Below are positions 1 to 12,600 of a stretch of DNA of 64,000 bases, piece after piece (position 1 is the stretch's first letter; each line of letters begins with the position of its first letter). The notes below the pieces were generated by a model. That model did not search any database and was not told the DNA's origin. It saw nothing but the letters and a program-made list of their open reading frames with translations. The position numbers and the translations under genes were made by a program. Source of the stretch: Rhizophagus clarus (taxonomy: Eukaryota > Glomeromycota > Glomeromycetes > Glomerales > Glomeraceae); NCBI GenBank assembly GCA_015698045.1, contig BLAL01000208.1:558001-622000 (forward strand). Direction: 5' to 3'.

Positions 1-2
1 CA

Positions 3-3000
3 AACTTAAAGGACATTCTTGGAAGAAAGTCATTTGTAACTGCTGGTACATTTGAAATGTCACGACATCAAAAAGCTCCTTTTGGCGTGAAATTAATTAA
101 ACCACCAACAGATCTATTTGATCCAGAAGAAAATACTTTAATTGATTTATTTTTTGAGGACGAGAAAGTCTTTCCTGCCGGCAAATATAGCGTCTCACAA
201 AGCTCTTCTTCAAATAGATTTCTTTCAAATTTGAAATTGTTAGGAATTAAATCAGTTCTTTCCCCTAATGATATTATTACTCGGATCGATACTCTTATAT
301 CACGAAGACAATTTTCTAATATTTATGATAATTTAATTCATACTAAGGCATTTAAACTTCTAAAATATGTTGATGAAAAATGGAATCAATTAACTAATAA
401 TGATAATAACCGCGTAACCTTGGAAGCTATTTTAGAAAAGGAGTGGATTCCCACCGTTGATGAATCTGGAAAGAAATTGTTTTCGAGACCTGTAGATTGT
501 TACTGTAAAAAATACAAGAATCTTGTTTGTTTCGTTGCACCAGTTTTGGATTATAACCCCAAGAATCATTACTTTTTGGAATATTTGAATTGGCATACTC
601 ATCCCCATGTTAAAACGGTTCTAAGGCAATTAGAGCTTTGTCGTGATCGTTTAACTAAGAATAAATCACCTGAAGAATTAAAATCTATATGTGACGCAAT
701 TTATGAATATATGAACGAAGTTTTTCATAATGACAAGACTTCATTCGATTATATGAAAGAATATTTAAAAAATGAACCATGGATTTTATGTGGAGATATA
801 TTTTATTCAAGCGATAAAGTTGTCGTTAATCTTCCTAATAAATTTCAGTATGATGATTCTTTAATTGTTAAACTTCCTATAGAATATTCAATTAAATTTG
901 AGGAATTATGTAAAGCTATGGGGGTTAGAGATAAAATTGGAGTCAAGGAGTTGATCTTCGTTGTCAAAAATGAATATAAAGAATTATCAGTAGAAGAAAT
1001 CGTCCAAATTCTCAAGCAGATTGTAGAGATACGAAAGGATAGCAGGAGAGACGGAATCCAACTGGAAGAATTAGACGGATTATTAATTCCAAGCAATAAT
1101 GATATGCTTGTTGAACTAAATGAGATTCAATTTGATGACATGACAGATAAGCTTGAAGAAGAAGAAAGAAGTAAATATAAAATTGCTCATCCTCTCATAA
1201 CTAAGGATATTGCCGAAGAATTGGGGATTCAAACTTTGAAAGGGACAATATATGGTGCAGTAACTACCGTAAATTATTAATTTGGAAATTATTCTTAATA
1301 TTATATAACACGCATTTATCTTATTTTTAGTTAATGGTTCTACTAATGATACCAATTACGAACAAACCGAATCATTGACTGCTAAGATTAAAAATATTAT
1401 CATGGTATAATTTTAATTTAATTTTTTATTTTATTTTATTTTATACATTTATCGAATATTTTGTATAATTAGGACTGTTCGACACCTTTGTTATTTAAAG
1501 AATTTCTTCGAGTAAGTAATGAAGTAATTTTAATATTAAAATTGTATGTTGAGAATTTATATGTTTTCTCTCACAGAATGCAGATGATACTGGCGCCAAA
1601 CATTTTTTGGTAATCGTAGATGAGAGACAGCACAACTCTTACTCTTCTAAAAAAATATTTCTATCAGAAGAAATAGTATGTTGGCAAGGTTCTGCGATAT
1701 GGATTTATAACGATGAAGAGCTCACAAACGATAATTTCCAATCTTTACTAAACCTTGACATCGGGAATCTTAATTATGCTTTTCATATTACGGATTTGCC
1801 GAGCATTGTAAGTGGAAAGTATATTACATTTTTAGATCCACATGCAAAATTTCTTCCGCCATCAGGATTTCCTCCTAAGAGACCAAGTATTGTTCAAATT
1901 GATTTGATTGAAAAGAAGTTTAAGAAAAGTTTTCCAGAACAATGCTGTTCATACGAAGAAATACTCCATTTTATTGAGAAATGTTTTCCTAGCAAATACA
2001 CAACAGGGGCTTGTAATATGTCGAAAGAATTTAAGGGAACCTTGTTCAGACTTCCGCTCAGGACTTTTGAATTGGCAAAAGTTAGTGACATATCGAATAA
2101 AGTTATTAATACGAACAAAATTCTGGAACTGTTCAATAATATTCAGGACGATAATGAAATGTTATTTCTTAGGAATATAGAATCATGTAGTTTATATCAT
2201 ATGAAAGACAATGATTTTCAATTGATATGGCAATCAAAAATCTGCAATATTGATTGTTGTCGCAATTCTCGTCAAAAAGTGATCGATAGTATTGATGATG
2301 CGCAAGTCTATCAAATAGATCTTGAACATATCAATGATATGGGAAATAAAATTTCGGAAATATGGGCTATATGCACGGGCGGATATGACGGAATTAAACC
2401 AGAATTCAAAGAATTTTCGGAGAAGAAACAAATTAAGGTAAGCTTTGTATTTGATATATACATAAATTTATTTTTTATTTTTTTTATTTTTTTTTTTATG
2501 ATTTATTTATTGTTGTTTATTTAACAAAGCCAAGAGGTGGTGTTGCTTCCCTGCTTGCTCAATCTTACATGAAATCATTAGATGATTTAAGGGCCGAAAT
2601 GGTAAGAGTTTTTTTTTTTTTTAGTTATTAAATACTTAATATATTAATAAAATTTTTTGCATAATAGTTCCCAAATCCTCCTGAATTTACAGGGAAAATT
2701 TATTCTCACTTATCACTATCAATAAATAGCGATTTGGGGGTTCATTTGAACGGAAACTTTACTTTACCTTCGAAAGGTCATTTCCTGCAAGCTAATTGTG
2801 AAGATGCAAAATGGAATAGATACATTTTATATGACGTTTTACCTGGTTTACATGTTAAACTACTTGAACATATCGTAATCCTTGAAGAAACTAGGTACAA
2901 GAAAGAAAAAACAGATTTCATTCCACATACTGCGGATAATTTTTGGCCTATTCCTCTTAAGTTAGGTGCTTTTATGGACTTGTATAGGAAGTATGGATTG

Positions 3001-6000
3001 GAAGTTATTAAAAAATTAGGGCTTAAAAATCAAAAATTTTTCTGGACTGAAGCTAATGGTGGACAATTTGTTTCACTACGAGAAGCTAGAATTTTTGAGA
3101 AAGAAAAAACAATAATCGCAGATTTATTGGTCAATTCAGGAATTCCAGCTGTGAAACTTGGTAAAGACAAAGTCAGACAACTAAATTACATTGTTGATCC
3201 AAATTTTCCATATGAACCTGTTACCGGAGAGTCAGTTTGTGAAAAATTACACGAAATTCCTGATATTCATGATAAGCTTGATAATAAGCATGATTCGTTA
3301 TTTGAATTGCTCAATTTTATTCTTCAAGATAGGAATTCTTTTGAAATTCTCACTGGATTATCGTTAGTTCCATTGAGCGATGGTTCTGTTGGAAAGTTTG
3401 GACAAGTCTATTACATTGGAAAAAAAGAATATCTAGAATTGTTCCCAAATACTGGTCCACCAAAATTTGTTTCTACTGATTTGCCGGATCATTTGTTTAA
3501 AATTTTTAATGATATCAATTTCCCTGCATTTACAAATATCAAAAAGTTTGATGCTTCAGCGGTCTTAGACCTTTTAACGTTTGAATTACCACCTTTGAAG
3601 GAAAGATCATGGGATCCAAATGGAGAATCTATACCAAATGACGATTGGCTTAAAAAAATTTGGTCAATATTAAATAAAGTCAAAGAAGAAAGAGAATTTA
3701 CCAGAATTTCAAAATATCCTTTGTTGCCAGTGATTCGACCTTCCAAACTTGTTCGACTTGATATGAAAAATCCGCTTTTACACATACCTGAAGATGGACA
3801 TATTTTATATCCAATATTGGTAAAACTGCATGTACGCTTTACTAATATGAAATTTCCTGAAGGTGTTCACGAAAATTTAAAAAAATGTATAGCGAGTTGC
3901 ACTCCTGCAAATATAATTAATTCTCTAGAGTGGTCATGTTCTTTATTACATATGACTATGGAACAGTTATTTAAAACAAGTGACCTATCATTATCTGATT
4001 ATGAAAAGCTTAGAAGATTTATTAAAGAAGAAATTAATGTTTTGATTCGTAAGTAGAGAAATTATACCGAAACTATAGAGTTTTACTGATTTATAAATAA
4101 TACTAATAATGAAATCATTATAATAGATCATGGGAAAAATCAGGAATTTATTAAGGTTCTTAGATCATTACCCATATGGCCAATACATTCCAAGGAAGAA
4201 AAGTTTGTTGACGCTACAGCTGGAAAACTACTTACGTACAAGATTCCTTTTTTTTCTTTCGATAATAATACCAATTTTTACAAATGTGATCGTGAATCGA
4301 ACTACAAAATACTCGCCAAATTAGGTGCCACCCTTATAGACGAATCTGAATATCTTGAAAATTATATAATCCCACATATTACTGCAAAATCTCTCATACC
4401 TTCTCAAGAATACATCATTTTTTTGAAGAATGTTTTATCTTCAGGATATTATAGAATTAAGGATCTTGAACAATGCCAAGTGATACCTAACAAATCACTT
4501 ACCGCTTTCGTGACAGCTAATACTTTATATGACAATGAAGTTATTTTGTTTCTCAATATTTTTGATACCGACAAATTTTTACCTCCAGAATTACAAAACG
4601 ACCCTGTTTGTTTAGAAGCTTTGGGAAGAATTGGACTTAATCGTAGGGTGAATAGTGATTCATTTATTAAATGTGCACAAGAGATTGAATCACAGTTTCA
4701 ACAACCAGATAAATTTCCAACAAATATAGTCAAAAATCGAGCAAAATATTTAATAGACTATTTATATACGCATAATCTTAGGTTTTCAAACGATCAATGG
4801 AACCAAATTATGCATATCAAATTTATTCCATCAGAAAAGAATTTTCAAAATCCATTTCAAGAGGAAGCAAAAGAAACTTTGGGATATGAAAGTTTTGAAG
4901 TGCTTTGTTTTCAAAGGTATAAGGAAGTATGCTGGACCGAAAGACCTTTATTTGAAAGAAGCGTTGAACCAGATATTTCATTTTGTGAACGCCATCCGAC
5001 AATTGGAAAACCATCTTTAGAAGATATTATTAAACATTGGTTTTTGTTTGTTGAGGAAATTAAATCCAAAATTATTTGGAAGTCTTCAGACATAAAAAGT
5101 ATAATGGAAGAAATATATAAAATAATGAATGAATTTTCGCAAGACGACATCATGAAAGGTTTGATTAAATTAAAAATTAATGATTCTAACAAAAAATTGT
5201 TCTTAAATGGGGATGATCCGTTGGATGAAAAAAGCTGGGTAGCAGGAAAGGAGCTTGTTTTTGGAATACAAGAAGATATTAAAGAAGGAATGTACAAAGT
5301 TAAATCATGTTTAATGCCATATAAAGATTTGTTGCTGCTTGCTGGCGCCTATGAAATAAACGTAGAAGAATTGGAAGAATTAGAAAAATTAGAAAAGTTG
5401 AAAAAGGCTGAAAAAAGTACAAAAATTGATCAAAAAGAAATTTTGGTTAATGATTTATTGAATAAACTCATAAAACAATCTAAAGATGAATATCATGATG
5501 TTTTTTTCACTTTTGATGAAGAAAAGGGAAGAATTGGTGCTAGCAGATACGTGCTTTCAGGTTTGTTAATTTAGTTTTCTCGTTTATATACATACCTTCT
5601 CTATCTATATATTTAATCGTTTTTTTTTTTTTACACAGCCGCTTCGACATATTTTAAAAAAATGTTTTATAGTGGCTTAAGCGAATCGGCAAGGGACGTG
5701 ATCGAAGTTTTAATTAAAGATATTCATTCAGATACATTTTGGATATTACTTCGATGGTTATATGGACAATCTTTTGAAGATGCAGTAAAATCCGTTTTAT
5801 GCAATCCAGATGATTTTAATACAGATCAATATTTATCATTTCTGATTAATCTTTTACAAGTAACTGATATTTACGATGTTGAATCACTTAAAGATAAAGT
5901 GGAAGATACTATTATCAAAGGTCGATATATTGGTGTCCGTAATTTATGTAAAATTCTAATATCTTCAGAAGAATGTAATGCACAACAATTAAGGAATTAC

Positions 6001-6147
6001 TATAAAAAACATATTATTTCAAATAGAAACCTCGTCAAAGAACAATTGTCGAAACTTCATACTAATGCGGCAAATGATATTGAGCGATTAGATATATCAC
6101 AAATGTCTCAATTGTTAGATCCATTTTTATTGATTGATGATGAATAA
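3..6147 (+). CDS. Gene A: sacsin-like ATPase/BTB protein, 5'-partial
   Basis: This is the 3' part of a sacsin-like gene, entering the window in frame at base 3. Exons by alignment to the paralogues: 3-1254, 1331-1404, 1473-1511, 1577-2437, 2530-2601, 2668-4048, 4127-5560, 5639-6147, giving about 1,873 residues. It starts at the end of the first sacsin repeat (GRKSFVTAGTF, then LFDPEE), continues through the second HSP90-like (GHKL) repeat (FKEFLRNADD, WQGSAIWIYND, FKGTLFRLPLR) and ends in a BTB/POZ domain (HDVFFTFDEE, SRYVLS, FKKMF, LLRWLYGQ). The second ATPase is unusual: the stretch corresponding to GGKSHDDTKIGKFGIGFN in gene B is replaced by a short IGNLN, a loss of about 14 residues that removes the ATP-lid glycine motif. 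This repeat probably no longer hydrolyses ATP. The BTB suggests a Cullin-3 adaptor role, which is inference. It stands 552 bp upstream of gene B in the same direction. Confidence 0.85.
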
Positions 6148-6699
6148 AGAAAGATATTTGGAGCAATAGTTTTCGTTTGAAGTTAGTGAATCTGGAAAAT
6201 TCTTTTTAATAATAAAATTTAGATTTTGTGAAATTAATTACACTTAAAATATATATGTAATAAATTTATTTTTAATATATTAATATATAAACAATATATT
6301 TTGTGGTTAGTCCACGTGTTCTAATAAAAAACAAATAATGGTCTTTTATTTCATTATTTTTAGAGATCTATGACGTACGCCAATCCTAATTCAAGTAGTT
6401 ATTTAACTATACATAGTAAATTTAAAATTTTTAAGCTTTCACAGTATAATAAAATGATAAAATTAAAAAGCTTTATAGATTACCTTTTTCGTATACAAAA
6501 ATATGATTTATGACCATATCAGATTATAGAATCTTCTAACCTTATAAATGAATTTATGGAACTTATTCCTTTCAAGGTCCTGAGTCCTTTCTGAATTTAT
6601 GTTCTAGGCCTTTCTTGAATATATTGTGTACATGTATATATTTCATAAAATTCGAATTCAAAAGTTACATGCCCACCTTTCATAGGTTTTTACGAGAAA
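6148..6699. other. Intergenic spacer between sacsin genes A and B
   Basis: This A/T-rich spacer has no convincing gene. A TATA-like run lies at 6635-6640, about 60 bp before the gene B start codon, and could be its core promoter. Nothing else is recognisable. Confidence 0.5.
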
Positions 6700-9600
6700 A
6701 TGTCCAACGCAATAAATAATTCTCGTGCTTCTAGAAGAGCAAAAGGAAGAGAATTCAAACCACGAGAACCTTATACTCACCGTCTACGTAAAATTCTTGA
6801 AGAATATCCTGACGGTTCACAAGTTCTTCGTGAAATCCTTCAAAATTCTGATGATGCAAAGAGTACAGAACAAATTTTTATTTTGGATCATAATACATAT
6901 TCATCGGATAGTTTGTTTGAACCAGATCTGGTGAATAATTATAAGAGAACAAACTTGAAACTTGACAGATTCCAAGGTCCTGCGTTATTAGCAAAGAATA
7001 ATACTATTTTCAAAGAGAGAGATTTTCAATCCCTATTAAAATTAGCTGATAGTGAAAAACGCGATCAATTTGATAAAATTGGAGGTAATTCCCCATTTAA
7101 ACTGTAAATCTATTTTGCGTTTTCAAATTAATATATAATATACTTTATGTCCTAATCCTTTTTTTTTTTTTTTTTTACGATTTAGTAATGGGAGTAGGAT
7201 TTAATTCAATTTATCATATAACTGATTCACCATCTTTTATTACCGGTGATAAGTACGTTATTCTTGATCCACATGAATGGTATTTTAACGGTGGCGTCCA
7301 ATTCGATTTTGTCGAGGATAATTTGGCAATGGAATATCCGGACCAATTTGCTCCTTTTAGAATCTCGTGCAATAAACCATATGAAGGTACCATCTTTCGT
7401 TATCCTCTCCGTACTGATGAAGATTCTATCGATTCAGATATTTCTAAAAAAATTTATAAGTCTGAAGAAATCTTGGACATTTTTCGAAAGTTTTTCGAGA
7501 ATGAAAGCATCAATTGTTTATTATTTTTGAAATATGTTGAGTGTATTTCATTTTATGAATTAAAAGAAGGTTCTACTGAACCTGAATTATTATATATGAT
7601 TAAACTGGAAAACGCTGACAAAGTTCGAAAACAACGACGTTTGATAGCTGAAAACGTTATATCAATGATGAATAGATTACAATCAAAAACTCTTGGCAAA
7701 AATAATCAATTACAAGCGTCTTATGTTGCATCGTTCTCTCGACAACAGAAAGGAGATTGTAAAAAGATCTCATGGTTAATACTAAATTATCTTGATGATT
7801 TAAATGAAGCTGAAACATATTTTCAAAATAAGTTCAATAAGAATATAGTAGAATACAAATTTGTACCTAATGTTGGTTTGGCTATCCCTTTGGAAAACTT
7901 AGATGTTACTGGAAGGTTGTTTTGCTTTTTACCTCTTCCGATATCTATGCCATTTCGCGTCTCCGTACATGGATATTTTGCGGTAGGAACAATGTAGTTT
8001 TTTTTTTTTAACAATATAGTTTAATATGTATTTTATTTTTTTTTAAAAATTGTTCTAATAGGTTAGTACTAATCGGCGTTCTTTGTGGTCAGCAGCAGAC
8101 AATGAAGACCTGGTAATTAACCAAACATTTTATATTACACTAATAGGATTTAAATTTTATAACTTACATAATTTTTATTCTTAGGCGGCTGATGCATTAG
8201 CACGTATTAAAGTTGCGTGGAATCGATATTTGTTTGAAGTCGTCCTACCTAAGGCTTGGGTGAAATTTCTTCGTGAGCTTCCTTTTCTTAAAGTTACCAA
8301 TATAAAATCAGGTGATTTATATAAATTTTGGCCAATAATTAGGGAAGATACATCGGGTACATCAAATACATCAAGTGTCATAAGTAACTTTTGCAAGGAT
8401 CTTTTGCAAAATGTTGCAAATTGTCTTGACGACGAAGATCATGTATTCAAGGGACCTTCTTCATCAAATACTATTGGGACAGTATATGGAGTTCCAGCCG
8501 AATCGTATAACGATTCATCCTTTAAAGGATCCGAATTTCATTGGCTTTCAATTTCTAATGGTTATTTTGAGGATGAGAGGTTGTTTAACTATGACGTATC
8601 TAAGATAATTGGAAATATTGGATTTCCTGTAATATCAGTTTCTCCTGACATCATGAGAGTCTTAAAAAGTTCTAAGCACAAAGAATTTCTTAGCACTTTC
8701 TCACCTGCTATTATTCGCACTTATTTGAATTATAATCGTGCTAGATGGGAAAGTACGATATCGAGGAAAGAAGTTTTAGAGTTATTTAATTATATATTAA
8801 GAGATAAAAAATTTGACGAATTGGTGGGCTTCAAGATGATTCCACTTGCAGATGGAACCCTTGATACTATAACACAGTCCAGCAATTCTTGTGTATATAT
8901 TTGTCCGGATGATGACATTAAAGACAAAAATGATGAGCGTAATATCTTCAAAAATCAACTGAACAAATTTGTTGACAAATCTATTGAATTGGATTTGTAT
9001 CAACATTTGTATAATAATGCGAAGGCTGGATGGGATGGATGGAATCTAAACATCAAAATTTTAAATGAATCTGTTGTTGCCGATATGATTAGATCATCAT
9101 TAAAATTTGATATCAACGAGGGTAGTCGAATAAGGTCCATCTTTGGAAATATTGGAAAAAAAATTAGAAATTCTTTTGCTGATAATGAAGAAATACAAAT
9201 ATTAGATCGTCGTGAGTGGATTTATCAATTATGGGAAAACCTAAAATATAGGAATTGGGATTTAACAAAATTTGAAGATCTTCATTTAATACCTACGAGA
9301 AGGTCAACTCTTAGAAAATTAAATACCCCGAAAAAAGTTTTTTCTCATCAAATGAGCAAAAATATTTCAATATTAGATTTAATTTCTATTTTCGAAAAAT
9401 TTGGTGCTGTTTTCGTTGATAACGAATTTGATACTGACGAAATTTCTAAATGGGATAAGTAAGTATTTTCTAAATATTGATTGTAGGATAATTATTTTCC
9501 TATGATGATTTGGATATTAAATTCTTTTTTTTTTATTCTTCTAGGTTGACTCCATATATTATTAATCCTGACAATATTATATCAGTTCTGAATTCTTTCC

Positions 9601-12600
9601 GTATTGATATTTCATACCCGGGAAATTTGCATTGCGCGTTACAAAATCATGAAGCATCGACGCTAGTTGAATATTTATCTGTTTATTTACGACTTGCAAA
9701 TAGAAGTCATCTTGAACCAAGACTTATTAATGCTATAAAACATTTTCCAATTTTTACCGAGATCGATAATAATACTTCCACAATTTCGTTGTTATCTAAA
9801 GAATGGTATCTTTTGCCACGGAATGAAGAAAATTCATATGGAAAAATTATTTATCCAACGACTAAGGGAGGATTTCTTAGTGCGAGTTCTCAGAATTTAT
9901 GTTATATATTAGAAGATATTATTCGTATTCCTCGATTAACTGTATATGAATATTGGCGATACTATGTAATACCATATCTTGAATCGCGACAACAAAAAGA
10001 CATAGATATAGTGATCGACAAACTTTTTGATCGATTACCATCCTTACTTGACGATGATATATACTTGAAAGATGTTCTCGGAGGAATCTCTTTTGTACCT
10101 GTTGGTACGTTTAAAATGTCACAGCAACAAAAACTACCTGTTAATGTAAAGTTAGCGAAACCAAATGAACTATTTGATCCAGAAGAAAAGGCGTTAGTGA
10201 ATCTATTTTTCGATAATGAACAAGTTTTTCCGGTTGGTAAATATGGTATTCCACAGCCTTCATTATCCAAAAAATTCCTCTTAAATTTGAGATCGTTGGG
10301 AATCAAACCGGTTCTTTCCCCAAACGACATCATTTCTCGAATCAATACTATCGCAACACGTAGACTATATCCTAACGTTCAAGAAAAAGCATTAAACCTC
10401 TTTAAATATATTGATGAAAATTGGGAAGTGCTTAATATTAATTACAATCATGCATTTTTGAAAGCAATTTTAGAAAAAGATTGGATCCCATCTTTCGACG
10501 CATCTGAGAAATTAGTCTTTTCGAAGCCTAAAAATTGTTATTGTCAAAATTACAAAAATTTGATTAGTCTGGTCTCTCCGGTAATCGAAATCAAAGTTAA
10601 CAATGAGAAATTTTTGCAACATTTAGGATGGGATACTTATCCCGAGGTTACAAAGGTACTGAAACAATTGGATCTTTGTTGTAAAGGTGTTTCTAATAAG
10701 CATCCACCTAAGAATTTAAAACCGATTTGTGCGGATATTTACAAGTATATGAATGACGCTTTTAGAGCAAGTGATAATAAGTCTAGAGAAGAATTTGATA
10801 TCATAAAGAAATATTTGAGATATAAGTCGTGGATTTTATGTGAAGGACAATTTTATCCAACTGAAAAGGTTGTCTTTAGCCTTCCAAGTAAATTTCAAAA
10901 TAATGATTCTTTGATCGTTGAACTTCCTATAGAATATACTAGTAAGTTTAAACCTTTATTTAAATCCATGGGAGTTCGAGATGAAATTGGAGTTAAGGAT
11001 TTGATAACAATAATTAGAAATACCATTAAAGGAAATAAAGATAAAGTTTTATCTGCAAATGAATTAAACAATGTTATTCGAATTATTGAACAAATCGCAA
11101 AGATACAAAAGGAAAATAGGAGAGAAGGGGATAAGTTGGAAAAATTAGATGGTTTATTGATTCCAAGTAACGAAAATATGCTTATTGAATTACATGAAAT
11201 TCACTTTGATGATATGGATGATAGGCTTGACGAAGAAATGAGAAGCAATCTTAAAATTACTCATAATCTTGTTACTTTGGATGTTGCCAGAGAATTGGAA
11301 ATTCAAACTTTAACGGGAAAAATATATGGTAACTATAATAAGTTAATATATTCGAGATTATAAGATTTAATATTTCGCATATAATTTTGAAGTACAAATT
11401 TATTAATTATAGGTAATAGTTACGCCGGAGATATAGATTGGAAGACATATGAACAAAACGAATCATTGACTACTAGAATAAAAAATATTATTAAGGTAAC
11501 TTTTCAATATTAAATTAACTATTTTGGATATTCATTTTATTAAGTATATATAATTTTATTGATTGAATTAGGATTATTCGATAAACTCACTTTTTAAAGA
11601 ATTTCTTCAGGTAAGTTATACTGTAAAATAATTTTAATATAATATATATTTATATTTTTAAATAAAACGATTGTTGCTTTACATTAATATAGAATGCGGA
11701 CGATGCTAAAGCCACGCGCTTTTTCGTAATAGTAGATGAAAGAGAAGCAAATGAGAATAGTGCACAAAAAACTTTATTTTCAGAAGAAATGAAAGATTGG
11801 CAAGGTCCTGCGATATGGATATATAATGATGCAGAGTTTTCTCCTGAAGATTTTCAGTCTTTGATCAAACTTGGAGTCGGAGGAAAATCTCATGATGACA
11901 CTAAAATTGGAAAATTTGGAATAGGATTTAATTGTGCTTTTCATGTTACAGATTTGCCTAGCCTTGTCAGTGGAAGATACATTGCATTCTTAGATCCAAA
12001 TGCAAGATATCTTCCCGCGCAAGGATATCCTCCTAGAAGACCAAGAGGCACTCGAATTGATTTTATCGATAAGGAATTTAAGAAAAGCTTTCCCGGTCAA
12101 TGTTATCCTTACGAGGCGTTAGGCTGTGATTTTTCAGAAGAATTCAAAGGAACATTATTTAGACTTCCACTTAGGACTCTTAATTTGGCAGGAAAAAGTG
12201 AAATTACCAATAGAGTTATCGAAATTAATGAAATCCTGCGAGTATTTAATAGTGTCGAAGGTAACAAAGAGATGCTCTTTTTAAGGAATATAGAATCATG
12301 TGGCCTTCATCGCCTGAGAGAGAAAATTCCTCAACTAATATGGAAGGCACAAATTAATTTGTCGGATACTCACCGTGATATTCGCAGAAGCGTAACTGAT
12401 AAACCGCAAATATATCAATTAGATATTGAGTTAAACCTTAACTTTGATAGCGAGAAAAAAAAGAAAATTTCGCAAATATGGCTTCTATGTACAGGAGGAC
12501 AAGAAAAAATCAAACCAGAATTTAGAGATCTTAAAAAATTTGCGAAAGAAAAACGACTCAAGGTATCGTAATTATTATTTAATTTGTTATATAAAATTTA

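Noticed and set aside
2734-4056. TTG or GTG as a start codon for internal parts of the sacsin genes
   Set aside because: The sequence is eukaryotic, and alignment shows these are internal exons preceded by acceptor sites, not separate genes.
4130-4324. Open frame beginning at an ATG after an intron of gene A
   Set aside because: It is out of frame with the family. The true reading is IKVLRSLPIWPIHS after the splice at 4127, as in the four paralogues.
9962-10345. Open frame of 127 residues on the minus strand
   Set aside because: It lies opposite exon 5 of gene B, which has clear family similarity; the minus-strand product has no domain and mirrors the plus-strand codons.
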